Assembly: GCF_003937945.1 (NCBI RefSeq)
Contig: NZ_RSEC01000048.1
Location: 310,001-374,000, forward strand
Length of the DNA: 64,000 nucleotides
Direction of reading: 5' to 3'
Origin: Amycolatopsis eburnea
Lineage (GTDB): Bacteria > Actinomycetota > Actinomycetes > Mycobacteriales > Pseudonocardiaceae
Part shown: piece by piece, positions 9,462 to 19,583 of the stretch
How the letters are laid out: every line of letters begins with the position of its first letter
Numbering within the stretch: the first letter of the stretch is position 1
The notes under the pieces: generated by a model
The model's input: only the letters and a program-made list of their open reading frames with translations
Databases searched by the model: none
Told to the model about the DNA's origin: nothing
Made by a program: the position numbers and the translations under genes

Positions 9462-9790
9462 CTACCCGCGCCTCAGCAGGCGTGCAGTCGTTCCCGGATC
9501 CGCAACCGACACCCACAACAACCGGCCGCTTTTGTCGGTCATGGCAAACATGACCAGCCCGTGGTGCCTGTGTTTACCGTTGTAGTTGGCCCGGTTCGCT
9601 TTTCCGGTGCGACGGCGGGTCCGGATCGGGGTGCCATCCACCAGCGCGCCTCGTCCCTGGCGGCCTGCCGACGGAAGCCCTTGCCCCTCAGCGGGACCGG
9701 CTTTGCGCCAACGCCTGGCCGGCATCCGCAGGGTCGACTGCGTGAGCGGACGCACGACCTGGCAAGAAATGGCTCGAAGCCCTCGGCGGG
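9462..9790 (-). pseudogene. Remnant of a DDE transposase (IS5-like)
   Basis: On the minus strand, 9641 to 9462 encodes LVDGTPIRTRRRTGKANRAN, YNGKHRHHGLVMFAMTDKSG and RLLWVSVADPGTTAR. This is the central D-G-T ... G-K-H ... H-G-L block of IS5-type DDE transposases, including the first catalytic aspartate. The upstream part of the frame is poorly recognisable and the C-terminal half with the other acidic residues is missing; the frame stops at 9462. No terminal inverted repeats were identified. Bases 9791-9953 next to it hold nothing I can name. Confidence 0.6.
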
Positions 9791-9953
9791 TGGTTGACTC
9801 ACATCTCGATCTTGCCGAGGGCTTCACCCATGAACCGCCGCTCGCATCCGACTTCGCGTTCCTCGGTCACCACTGCCCACCAACCCCAAGACCGCACACC
9901 AAGCCAGCAGCGAGGCCCGACCCCAGAGTGAACCAGCGGACAACAACCAGCGA

Positions 9954-10733
9954 TCACCCAGCCCGAACGATCGCCGCCTCCACCCCGTCCAGCAGCAGCT
10001 CCAACCCGGCCTCGAACGACAACCGCGCCTCCCGCTCCAAATAAGGCTCGTCCACCTCCACCGGCTCCTGCCCCAACCGAGCCACCGTCGGAAACCGCCC
10101 AGCCAGATCCGGCACCAACTCACCCAGCAACGCCGACCGCGCATACCACCAGTCCTCTTCGGACTGTCCGGTCTCCTTCGCCGCCTGCCGGGACTCCGCC
10201 GCGGCCTGAACCGAGCCCCGCACGATGTTGAACAGCGCCGACACCACCCACCGAACCCGCGAAAGCGGCAAACCGGTCGACGACAAAACAGCCAGCAACG
10301 TCTCCTGCACGTGAAACTCCCCCGGCCCGAGCACCGGCCGCGCCGGGGACACCTGCAGCAGCCACGGGTGCCGCAAGTGCAGATCCCACAACGCGTCCGC
10401 CAGCGCCAAAGCAGCGGAACGCCACCCGGAAGACGACGAGTAAGACGAAGGCAGCTCAGCCAACGCCCGGTCGTACATCAAATCGACCAGCTCGGTCTTC
10501 CCCGGGACATACGTGTACAACGCCATCGCCGTCCGACCGAGCCGCTCGCCGACCGAACGCATCGACAACGCCGGCATGCCCTCGGCGTCCGCGATCTCGA
10601 TCGCCGCCGACACGATCGCCTCCACCGACAGGCCCGGCTTCGGTCCCGGGCCCGTGCGGGGCGCGACCACGGGTGGCCCCCACAGCAGCTCCATGGACCG
10701 CCGGGCGTCGCCCTGACCCGCGAAGACGACCAC
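9954..10733 (-). CDS. TetR-family regulator (TetR_C type) of the divergent resistance operon
   Basis: 259 aa from GTG 10733 (AAGGAG eight bases upstream). HTH at about residues 38-85: GLSVEAIVSAAIEIADAEGM, SMRSVGERLGRTAMALYTYV, PGKTELVDLMYDRAL. The C-terminal ligand domain includes HPWLLQVSPARPVLGPGEF and a long helical tail, as in TetR_C-type regulators such as those beside drug-resistance genes. It is divergent from the UvrA-like ATPase, with AT-rich inverted repeats in the 76-bp gap, so repression of both genes is likely. Confidence 0.88.
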   Translation of the reverse strand: MVVFAGQGDARRSMELLWGPPVVAPRTGPGPKPGLSVEAIVSAAIEIADAEGMPALSMRSVGERLGRTAMALYTYVPGKTELVDLMYDRALAELPSSYSSSSGWRSAALALADALWDLHLRHPWLLQVSPARPVLGPGEFHVQETLLAVLSSTGLPLSRVRWVVSALFNIVRGSVQAAAESRQAAKETGQSEEDWWYARSALLGELVPDLAGRFPTVARLGQEPVEVDEPYLEREARLSFEAGLELLLDGVEAAIVRAG

Positions 10734-10753
10734 CTTGCCGACTCCTTACACCC

Positions 10754-10794
10754 TAAAGTAATGTACCCTGAAGAATCACTTTACAGCCTAAAGT
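10754..10794. promoter_or_regulatory. Probable TetR operator region between TetR and the UvrA-like gene
   Basis: The only AT-rich stretch nearby. ACTTTA-CAGCC-TAAAGT at 10778-10794 is an inverted repeat with perfect 6-base arms. A further TAAAGT stands at 10754-10759, so three copies of the half-site are present in one 41-bp stretch. Position between divergent starts (10733 and 10810) makes it the natural autoregulatory operator. Confidence 0.6.
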
Positions 10795-10809
10795 ATCAAG
10801 AAGGACGGT

Positions 10810-13079
<2,270 letters not shown>

Positions 13080-13083
<4 letters not shown>

Positions 13084-13868
13084 CCGCGATCGGACTGCTC
13101 GAAGTGACCGCGGTGCGGCGCGTGACCCCGCGCGCCGCCCGCGTCACCTTCACCGGCGACGGCCTCGACGAACTGGAGCCGTGGCCGGACCAGCAGCTCA
13201 AGCTCCTGTTCCCGCCCCCGGGCCGCCCGGTGCGGCTGCCCGCGGCCGACGGCGACGTCATGCGCTGGTACCAGGCGTACCTCGCGATCCCCGAGGACGA
13301 GCGCCCGGTGATGCGCAGCTACACCGTGCGCGGCCGCCACGAGGACACGATCGACGTCGACTTCGTGCTGCACCCCGGCGAGGCGGGCCCGGCCACGGCC
13401 TGGGCGCGGTCCGCGGCGCCGGGCCAGGTCCTCGGCCGCTACGGACCGGACGCGGCCTACCGCCGTCCGGTCCCGGCGGCGGACACGGTGCTGCTCGCCG
13501 GGGACGAGACGGCGCTGCCCGCGATCGCCACCCTGCTGTCCGAAGTGGACAACGCAGTGGCGTTCGTCGAAGTCGCCGACGCGGCCGAGGAACAGCCGCT
13601 GCCGAACGTCCGGTGGGTGCACCGGGACGGCGCCGAGCACGGCAGCCGCCTGCTGGAAGCGGTGCGCGGGACGGCCTTGCCGGAAGGCTCGGCGGCCTGG
13701 CTGGGCGGCGAGGCTTCGACCGTCCGCGCCCTGCGCCGCCACCTCGTCGAGCGGGGCCTGGACAAGAGCGCCATCGAGTTCACCGGCTACTGGCGGCGGA
13801 AGCTGACCCAGGACGACGCCCCGACGCCGGACGACCTGGCCGACGCGCGGGAGAAGCTCGGCGGCTGA
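13080..13868 (+). CDS. Siderophore-interacting protein (FAD/NAD(P)H ferric reductase)
   Basis: 262 aa from GTG 13080, overlapping the UvrA-like stop. Ferredoxin-reductase-like fold: FAD-binding motif RPVMRSYTVRG, substrate-side DVDFVLHPGEAGPATAWA, NAD(P) motif LLAGDETALPAIATLL, and WLGGEASTVRALRRHLVE with the conserved C-terminal TGYWRR. Family members (ViuB, SIP) reduce Fe(III)-siderophores in the cytoplasm to release iron. No siderophore synthesis or uptake genes adjoin. Co-transcription with a drug-resistance ATPase may mean it acts on the drug itself, for instance a quinone or metal-chelating compound (inference). Confidence 0.9.
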
Positions 13869-13874
13869 CCCGCG

Positions 13875-15062
13875 TCACCACGTGACCGGCAGGCTGTGCA
13901 CGCCGTAGACGAGCATGTCGTCCTTGAACGCAAGCTCGGCCATCGGCACGGCGAGGCGCAGGTCCGGGATCCGGCGGTACAACGTCCCGTACACCACCTG
14001 CAGCTCGACTCGCGCCAGCGTCTGGCCGAGGCACTGGTGCACGCCGTAGCCGAAAGCCACGTGGTGGCGGGCTTCGCGGGTCACGTCGAGGCGGTCGGCG
14101 TGCTCGAACACGGCTTCGTCGCGGTTGGCCACGTCGCCGGCCGCGATGATGCCTTCGCCCGCGCGGATGACCTCGCCGCCGACTTCGATGTCCTCGGTCG
14201 CGACGCGGCGGCGTCCGGTGTGCGTGATGTTCAAGTAGCGCAACAGCTCTTCGACCGCGCGGCGCAGCAGGTCGGCGTCGCCGTCGCGCACCAGCGCCAG
14301 CTGGTCCGGGTGCGCCAGGAGCGCGACGGTGCCGAGCGCGATCATGTTCGCCGTCGTCTCGTGGCCCGCCACCAGCAGCAGCTGGCCCATCGACGCGACC
14401 TCCTCGGCGGTCATCCGGCCGGTCGCGTACTGCGTCACGGCCAGCTTGCTCAGCACGTCGCCGCCGGGCGCCGTCGCCTTCCGCTCGACCAGGCCGCCGA
14501 GGTACGCCAGCAGCTCTTCGGTGGCCCGCACCGCTTCCGCCGGGGTCGCCGTCGTCGAAACCATCACCTTCGTGATGTCCTGGAACAGTTCCCGGTCCTC
14601 GTACGGGACGCCGAGCAGCTCGCAGATCACCAGTGACGGCACCGGCAGCGCGAACTCCGGCACGAGGTCGACCGGCTTCGGGCCGGCCAGCAGCCGGTCG
14701 ACGAGGTCGTCGACGATGCGCTGGATCGCCGGGCGCAGCGCCTCCATCTTCTTGACCAGGAAGTCGCCGGTCAGCAGCTTGCGCTGGGCCGCGTGCTCGG
14801 CGCCGTCCATGGTGATGAACGACTTCGCGCGGTGCCGCCGGGCCGCTGAAGCCGCGCTCTGGTGCGGGTAGCCGGGCCGGTCCGAGTCGGCGCTGACCCG
14901 CGAATCCCGCAGCAGCGCGCGGACGTCGTCGTACCGCGTGACCAGCCACGGCGACTCACCGTTCCACAGGCGCACGCGGGAAACCGGCGGCAGCTCGCCC
15001 AGCTCGGCGGGCGGGTCGAAGGGACACCGCCGGGTCATCGGAAACGCGGGCACACCGTCCAC
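13875..15062 (-). CDS. Cytochrome P450
   Basis: 395 aa from GTG 15062 (GGGAGG six bases upstream). I-helix AGHETT at 232-237, ExxR motif in EELLR (E272/R275), and haem loop FGYGVHQCLGQ with the thiolate cysteine at 344. Length and motifs are those of soluble bacterial class I P450s (CYP105/CYP107-like). These need a ferredoxin and reductase, neither of which is encoded nearby. A TetR gene lies directly upstream on the same strand with a palindrome in the gap. Substrate cannot be inferred. Its end lies 6 bp from the convergent siderophore-interacting gene. Confidence 0.93.
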   Translation of the reverse strand: MDGVPAFPMTRRCPFDPPAELGELPPVSRVRLWNGESPWLVTRYDDVRALLRDSRVSADSDRPGYPHQSAASAARRHRAKSFITMDGAEHAAQRKLLTGDFLVKKMEALRPAIQRIVDDLVDRLLAGPKPVDLVPEFALPVPSLVICELLGVPYEDRELFQDITKVMVSTTATPAEAVRATEELLAYLGGLVERKATAPGGDVLSKLAVTQYATGRMTAEEVASMGQLLLVAGHETTANMIALGTVALLAHPDQLALVRDGDADLLRRAVEELLRYLNITHTGRRRVATEDIEVGGEVIRAGEGIIAAGDVANRDEAVFEHADRLDVTREARHHVAFGYGVHQCLGQTLARVELQVVYGTLYRRIPDLRLAVPMAELAFKDDMLVYGVHSLPVTW

Positions 15063-15092
15063 CGGATACCTCCCGAAGCTGCCGGAAATTTA

Positions 15093-15102
15093 CATAGCTA
15101 TG
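15093..15102. promoter_or_regulatory. Palindrome in the TetR-P450 gap
   Basis: CATAGCTATG, a perfect 10-base palindrome in an AT-rich patch 31-40 bp upstream of the P450 start. It is a candidate operator for the adjacent TetR, or part of the P450 promoter. Confidence 0.4.
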
Positions 15103-15137
15103 CTAAGCATCTTCCGGCCGCCCCGCCACCCCGCCGA

Positions 15138-15776
15138 TCAGGCGAACACGAGCGACACCAGCTCGTCGACGAACGGCTCCACCAGCTCGGCGCCGGTCCG
15201 GTGCAACGCGCTGTGGAACAACGCGACCCGCCCGTGCGCCCCGACGAACACCACCGCCGCCGCGCGGCCCGGCGTGACGCGCAGCTCGTGGCCCGCCTCG
15301 ACGCAGCGCTCGAACCCCGCCGTCAGCCGGTCGATCACGTCCAGGAGCGGGCCCTTCGGGCGCGACCCCGCCTCCAGCTCGGACGCGCCGTTCGCGAGCA
15401 TCAGGCGGTAGTGCCCCGGATTCCGCATCGCGAAGGCACAGTAAGCGTGAATCTGTGCGCGGACGCGTCCGACGACGTCGGTTTCCCCCAGCGACTCCTC
15501 GGCGACGCGCATCAATTCGGCCAGCCGCGCGTATTCGTGGTCGAGGAGCCCGCGCACCAATTCCGCACGATCGGAGAAATGCTGGTAGATACTCGCCGGG
15601 GCGATGCCGACGGCCCGCGCCACACCGCGGATCGTCAGCCCGTCCTCGCCGCCGAGCTCGGCGAGCAGCCGGCCGGCCGCCTCCAGGATTTCCCCGCGCA
15701 GCCGTTCGCCTTCGCCCCAGCGGTTCCTCGTTCGGCCGATTCGGGCCGCGGCGTTCTCCGGCACCCGCACATTCAT
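15138..15776 (-). CDS. TetR-family regulator upstream of the P450
   Basis: 212 aa from ATG 15776 (MNVRVPENAAARIGRTRN). HTH: LRGEILEAAGRLLAELGGED, GLTIRGVARAVGIAPASIYQHF, DRAELVRGLLDHEY. The C-terminal part (RNPGHYRLMLANGASELEAG, VGAHGRVALFHSALHRTGAE) matches the WHG-type TetR C-terminal domain. No strong Shine-Dalgarno precedes the ATG. It is followed 75 bp later by the P450 on the same strand, so it may control that gene and itself. Confidence 0.85.
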   Translation of the reverse strand: MNVRVPENAAARIGRTRNRWGEGERLRGEILEAAGRLLAELGGEDGLTIRGVARAVGIAPASIYQHFSDRAELVRGLLDHEYARLAELMRVAEESLGETDVVGRVRAQIHAYCAFAMRNPGHYRLMLANGASELEAGSRPKGPLLDVIDRLTAGFERCVEAGHELRVTPGRAAAVVFVGAHGRVALFHSALHRTGAELVEPFVDELVSLVFA

Positions 15777-15832
15777 ACGCCCGGGTGAACCGGCCCGGTA
15801 TTCCGGGGTGCCGGAAACCGCATTCCGAATGG

Positions 15833-16537
15833 TCAGGAAACCAGCGCGGGGTACAGGCCGGGCAGCTCGCCGGACAGCCCGGCGCGCACGTTCCGGGTGA
15901 CGTCGTCGGCGAGCACCTCGAACCGTCCCGCTTCGACGCCGTCGAGGGCGAGCCCGGCCACCAGTGCCGGGTCGGCCTTCGGGCCGTCGACGTGCTTGGC
16001 CATGTCGGTGTCCATGTAGCCGACGTGCAACGCGGTCACCTGCGTCTTCTGCGGCGCGAGCTCCAGGCGCAGCGCGTTGGTCAGCGACCAGGCCGCCGAC
16101 TTCGCCGCGGAGTACGCGGCGACCTGCGGCGCGGTGAACCACGACAGCACCGACAGGACGTTGAGGACCGCGCCGCCGCCGTTGCGCTCGAGGATCGGCG
16201 CGAACTCGCGCGTCACGGCCAGCGTGCCGAAGTAGTGCGTGTCCATCTCCAGCCGGATGTCCGCCAGCTTCCCGCCGAGCAACGTCGACCCGGTCGACGA
16301 ACCGGCGTTGTTCACCAGCAGCGTGACGTCCCCCGCGATCGAGGCCGCTTCCCGGATCGACGCCGGATCGGTCACGTCGAGGCGCAGCGGCACCACGCCC
16401 GGCAGGTCGACCGACTCCGGGTTCCGCGCCGCCGCGTACACCTTCGCCGCACCCCGCTCCAGCAGCGCTTCGGCGAACTTGCGGCCGAGTCCGCGATTGG
16501 CCCCGGTGACCAGCGCGACCGCACCCTTGATGTCCAT
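15833..16537 (-). CDS. Short-chain dehydrogenase/reductase
   Basis: 234 aa from ATG 16537 with AGAGGAG upstream. Rossmann glycine motif TGANRGLG near residue 12, LLVNNAG, catalytic serine region VLSVLSW and Y-x3-K in YSAAKSAAW. Classical NAD(P)-dependent SDR of unknown substrate. It is divergent from the HxlR regulator with two matching operators in the gap, so it is almost certainly the regulator's target. Confidence 0.9.
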   Translation of the reverse strand: MDIKGAVALVTGANRGLGRKFAEALLERGAAKVYAAARNPESVDLPGVVPLRLDVTDPASIREAASIAGDVTLLVNNAGSSTGSTLLGGKLADIRLEMDTHYFGTLAVTREFAPILERNGGGAVLNVLSVLSWFTAPQVAAYSAAKSAAWSLTNALRLELAPQKTQVTALHVGYMDTDMAKHVDGPKADPALVAGLALDGVEAGRFEVLADDVTRNVRAGLSGELPGLYPALVS

Positions 16538-16559
16538 GACGAACTCCTCTCGCACCTGA

Positions 16560-16617
16560 CTTGCTCCTTGCAAGCTAGCTGCGGCCGACTGTACGGCGTA
16601 GACTTGCTCCAAGCAAG
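16560..16617. promoter_or_regulatory. Twin HxlR operators
   Basis: Two identical-geometry inverted repeats: CTTGC-TCCTT-GCAAG at 16560-16574 and CTTGC-TCCAA-GCAAG at 16603-16617. Their starts are 43 bp apart, about four helical turns, so they lie on the same DNA face. They fill the 100-bp gap between the divergent SDR and HxlR starts. Confidence 0.7.
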
Positions 16618-16637
16618 CCAGGTAGGACGGAGCACAC

Positions 16638-17129
16638 ATGAGCCGCCGCACCACGTGGGAGGACAACTCCTGCCCGATCGCCCGCGCCGCCGACGTCCTC
16701 GGCGAGCCGTGGACGTTGCTGATCCTGCGCAACGCGACCGCCGGCACCACCCGGTTCGAGGACTTCCGCGGCCAGCTCGGCATCGCCGACAACGTGCTGA
16801 CGACCCGCCTGGCCAAGCTCGTCGAGCGCGGCTTGCTGACGAAGCTCCCCTACCGCGACGGCGGCCGCACCCGCCACGAGTACCGCCTGACGCAGGCGGG
16901 CTCGGACGCGCTGCCGGTGCTGCACGCCCTCGGCGCGTGGGGTGCCGCGCACACGTCGACCGAAAACGCGTACGGCCCGATGCAGCTGGTCCACGCCGCC
17001 TGCGGACAGCTCACCCGGCCGGGCGAGAAGTGCGACAACTGCGGGAAAGCGCTGGTCAGGGACGATCTGACGTGGCGCGGCTCCTGGCTCAGCCAGGGCG
17101 AGATCCCGCTGGCCGACCCGGTCGGCTGA
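16638..17129 (+). CDS. HxlR-family winged-helix regulator
   Basis: 163 aa from ATG 16638. The HxlR core is clear: NSCPIARAADVLGEPWTLLI, LRNATAGTTRFEDFRGQLGI, NVLTTRLAKLVERGLL, then the wing YRDGGRTRHEYRLTQAG. The N-terminal cysteine (C12) in SCPI is the residue used for redox or electrophile sensing in several relatives. A C-terminal extension carries C-x10-C-x2-C (ACGQLTRPGEKCDNCGKAL), a possible zinc knuckle. Divergent from the SDR with twin operators between them. Confidence 0.9.
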   Translation: MSRRTTWEDNSCPIARAADVLGEPWTLLILRNATAGTTRFEDFRGQLGIADNVLTTRLAKLVERGLLTKLPYRDGGRTRHEYRLTQAGSDALPVLHALGAWGAAHTSTENAYGPMQLVHAACGQLTRPGEKCDNCGKALVRDDLTWRGSWLSQGEIPLADPVG

Positions 17130-17149
17130 GCCGAACGGCGCATCATCGT

Positions 17150-17165
17150 ATGCGCGATCGCGCAT
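17150..17165. promoter_or_regulatory. 16-bp perfect palindrome between HxlR and snapalysin genes
   Basis: ATGCGCGATCGCGCAT, self-complementary over 16 bases, 20 bp after the HxlR stop and 140 bp before the snapalysin start. It may be an operator for snapalysin or a weak terminator. The rest of 17130-17304 shows only the AAGGAG ribosome site of snapalysin. Confidence 0.4.
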
Positions 17166-17304
17166 GTCAAGACTTCGTCGTGGTTGGTAATTCACCGTTC
17201 GCAGCGCAGTACGAAAGTCGGGTCACAAGAGCCGGGCGATTCCGTAAGTTCGACACCCAGCGCGCGCAAACCCGGCAAATTCCCCACGGCAAGGAGTCGT
17301 TCCG

Positions 17305-17859
17305 ATGTCCAGGAAGTACCTGCTGCCCGGTGCCGCCGTCGCACTGGCGATGATCGCGACGCCGCTGACGGCCGGCCCGGCCTTCGCCGCCCCGGAAGCG
17401 GCCACGGTCGTCTACTACGACACCTCGGACGCCCCCACCTTCCGCGACGTGATCAACGCGGGCGCGGCGAACTGGAACGCGGCGGTGTCGAACGTCAAGC
17501 TCGAGGAGAGCTCTTCGGGCGCCACGCTGCACTACACCGAGGGCAACGACCCGCGCGGCTCGTACGCCCAGACCGACGGCCACGGCAGCGGCACGATCTT
17601 CATCGACTACACCCAGGCCGAGCAGTACAACCAGACCCGCATCGCGGCCCACGAGACCGGGCACGCGCTGGGCCTGCCGGACCACTACGAGGGCCCGTGC
17701 TCGGAGCTGATGTCGGGCGGCGGCCCCGGCCCGTCGTGCACCAACGCGAACCCCAACGCCGAAGAGTCCTCGCAGGTGGAATCCCTGTGGGCCAACGGCT
17801 TCGCGGGCGCGCGCAAGGCGCCGACCCGCGTCTACGAAGTGACGATGCCGGTCAAGTGA
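17305..17859 (+). CDS. snpA: Snapalysin-type small neutral metalloprotease (M7), secreted
   Basis: 184 aa from ATG 17305. Signal peptide MSRKYLLPGAAVALAMIATP followed by LTAGPAFA, with likely cleavage near residue 28. Mature part: VVYYDTSDAPTFRDVINAGA, then the zinc site HETGHALGLPD (H116, E117, H120, D126) and the M7 signature HYEGPCSELMSGGGPGPSC with its disulfide cysteines. Snapalysins are among the smallest metalloproteases, cutting next to aromatic residues outside the cell. In Streptomyces the gene usually sits beside a LysR activator; none is present here. A strong terminator follows. Confidence 0.95.
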   Translation: MSRKYLLPGAAVALAMIATPLTAGPAFAAPEAATVVYYDTSDAPTFRDVINAGAANWNAAVSNVKLEESSSGATLHYTEGNDPRGSYAQTDGHGSGTIFIDYTQAEQYNQTRIAAHETGHALGLPDHYEGPCSELMSGGGPGPSCTNANPNAEESSQVESLWANGFAGARKAPTRVYEVTMPVK

Positions 17860-17883
17860 CCGGCGTCTGACGTCGTCGGGGGA

Positions 17884-17911
17884 GGCCGCACCGGGTACGC
17901 CCGGTGCGGCC
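17884..17911. terminator. Bidirectional terminator between snapalysin and GntR genes
   Basis: GGCCGCACCGGG-TACG-CCCGGTGCGGCC: perfect 12-bp stem with a 4-base loop, between two convergent gene ends (17859 and 17921). There is no U-tract, as is common in actinomycetes. Confidence 0.85.
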
Positions 17912-17920
17912 TTCGCGCGT

Positions 17921-18592
17921 TCAGAGCCGGGACAGCAGCCGGTCCCGCGCCACCTCGAGGTGGGCCGTCATCGCCTTCCTCGCCGCGGCCGCGTTGCCCG
18001 CGATCAGCGCGTCCACGATCGCCCGGTGCTCGGTGATCGTCTGCTCGCCGAACGGCTGGTTGTAGTTCAGCCGGAAGAAGTGCAGGTGGCAGTGGGTCCG
18101 CGCGAAGGCCTGCTCGACCGCCGCGTTGCCGGCCAGGCGCAGGATCAGCTCGTGCAGCCGCTGGTCGTGCGCGGTCAACGCCTTGTAGTCCTTGTACGCG
18201 TCTTCCGCCGGGACCGCCGGGCAGGTCGCCAGCTCCGCCTCGAGCAGGGCCACGTTCGCGTCCGACATCGCGGCCGCCGCCAGTGCCGCCGACGGCGGCT
18301 CCAGCAGCAGGCGCAGCGCGTACATGTCGTCGACTTCCTTGCGGTTCAGCAGTTCCGTGACGCGGTAGCCGCGCAGCGGGAGCCTGCTGACGAGTTCCTC
18401 CGACTCGAGCCGGGCCAGCGCTTCGCGCACCGGGGTGCCCGAGACGCCGAGCTCGCGGGCGATCTCGTCGATGTTGACCCGGGCGCCCGGCTCGATGCCG
18501 TCGTTCATGATCAGGGCCCGGATCTGCTCGTAGACGCCGTCGGCCAGCACCTGCCTGCTCGGCAGGGCCTCGAGCCGCCGTTCGCCCGCCAT
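17921..18592 (-). CDS. GntR-family (FCD/FadR-type) regulator of the glycosidase operon
   Basis: 223 aa from ATG 18592. Winged HTH: VYEQIRALIMNDGIEPGARV, NIDEIARELGVSGTPVREAL, ARLESEELVSRLPLRGYRV. FCD ligand domain with the metal-site pattern: DMYALRLLLEPPSAALA, HDQRLHELILRLAGN, THCHLHFFRLNY and EHRAIVDALIAGN. FCD regulators typically bind sugar acids or sugars. It is the last gene of a minus-strand run GH27-GH95-CE7-GntR (31-bp gap to the esterase) and probably binds the palindrome at 23907. Confidence 0.9.
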   Translation of the reverse strand: MAGERRLEALPSRQVLADGVYEQIRALIMNDGIEPGARVNIDEIARELGVSGTPVREALARLESEELVSRLPLRGYRVTELLNRKEVDDMYALRLLLEPPSAALAAAAMSDANVALLEAELATCPAVPAEDAYKDYKALTAHDQRLHELILRLAGNAAVEQAFARTHCHLHFFRLNYNQPFGEQTITEHRAIVDALIAGNAAAARKAMTAHLEVARDRLLSRL

Positions 18593-18623
18593 CGGTCCCC
18601 TCTCGCAAAGCCGTCGGTCCAGG

Positions 18624-19583
18624 TTACTGCCCGGCGGGTTTCAGCAGCGGACCGAACGCGTCGAGGACCGCGCGCAGGTCGTCGGCTCCCCCGGCTTCGT
18701 GGCCGTTGTAGTCCCAGACGCCGATCTCCTTCGGCCCCCGGTAGGCGTGGTAGGCGCCGAACACCGTGGAGGGCGGCACGATGCCGTCCATCAGCCCGGC
18801 GCTGAACCAGGCAGGGGCCTCGGCGCGCGCGGCGAACCCGACGCCGTCGAAGTAGGCCAGCACCCCGAAGACCCGCTCGACGGCGTCGCGGTGGCCGGCC
18901 AGGTACCGCGACAGCTCCACGTACGGCCGTTCGCCGCCGATCAGGCTCGCGCGCCGGAAGTCGCAGAGGAACGGCGCCTGCGCGTGCAGCGCCGCGACGT
19001 CCGGCACCAGTCCCGCGGCGGCCAGCGCGATACCGCCGCCCTGGCTGTTGCCGAGCACCGCGACCCGCGCCGGATCGACGTGCGCGAGCGCGCGTACCGC
19101 GTCGACCGCCCGCGCCGCGTCGGTGAAGATCCGCCGGTAGACGTACGTTTCGCGGCTCTCGATCCCCCGGGTCAGGTGCCCGGGGTAGGCGGGCCCGCTG
19201 CCCGCCGGGTCCGGCGTGACGCCGCTCTGGCCGCGGACGTCGACCTGCAGGTGCGCGTACCCGGCGGACGCCCAGTGCAGTTCCTCCAGCGCGCTTCCCC
19301 GGCTGCCGCCGTAACCGTGGAACTGGACGATCGCGGGCAGCGGCTCGGCGGCCCCGCGCGGCAGCCGCAGCCAGGCGCGGATCGGGTGCCCGCCGAACCC
19401 GGCGAACGTCACGTCGAAGACGGCGAGGGTCCGCAGCGGCGTCTCGACCGGGGTCACGCGCACGTCGATGTCGTGCGCACGCGCTTCGGCGAGCGTCGAG
19501 GCCCAGAAGCCGTCGAAGTCCGCGGGCGCCCGGTAGTCGCTGCGGTACGCCCACAGCGCGTCGCGGCCGAGGTCGGTCAGCAT
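18624..19583 (-). CDS. CE7-family acetyl esterase (acetylxylan esterase/cephalosporin-C deacetylase type)
   Basis: 319 aa from ATG 19583 (GAAAGGA upstream). All three CE7 hallmarks are present: RGQ at 117-119 in VDVRGQSGV, nucleophile elbow GNSQGGG with S180, and HE at 295-296 in NGHEAGG; the acid is probably D266 in GLMDGIVPPS. There is no signal peptide, so it acts in the cytoplasm, removing O-acetyl groups from imported sugars or oligosaccharides. Its ATG overlaps the GH95 stop (TGATG), giving translational coupling. Confidence 0.92.
   Translation of the reverse strand: MLTDLGRDALWAYRSDYRAPADFDGFWASTLAEARAHDIDVRVTPVETPLRTLAVFDVTFAGFGGHPIRAWLRLPRGAAEPLPAIVQFHGYGGSRGSALEELHWASAGYAHLQVDVRGQSGVTPDPAGSGPAYPGHLTRGIESRETYVYRRIFTDAARAVDAVRALAHVDPARVAVLGNSQGGGIALAAAGLVPDVAALHAQAPFLCDFRRASLIGGERPYVELSRYLAGHRDAVERVFGVLAYFDGVGFAARAEAPAWFSAGLMDGIVPPSTVFGAYHAYRGPKEIGVWDYNGHEAGGADDLRAVLDAFGPLLKPAGQ

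Noticed and set aside
13875..17129. P450, TetR, SDR and HxlR genes as a biosynthetic gene cluster
   Set aside because: No core synthase, transporter or ferredoxin; each enzyme is better explained by its own adjacent regulator.
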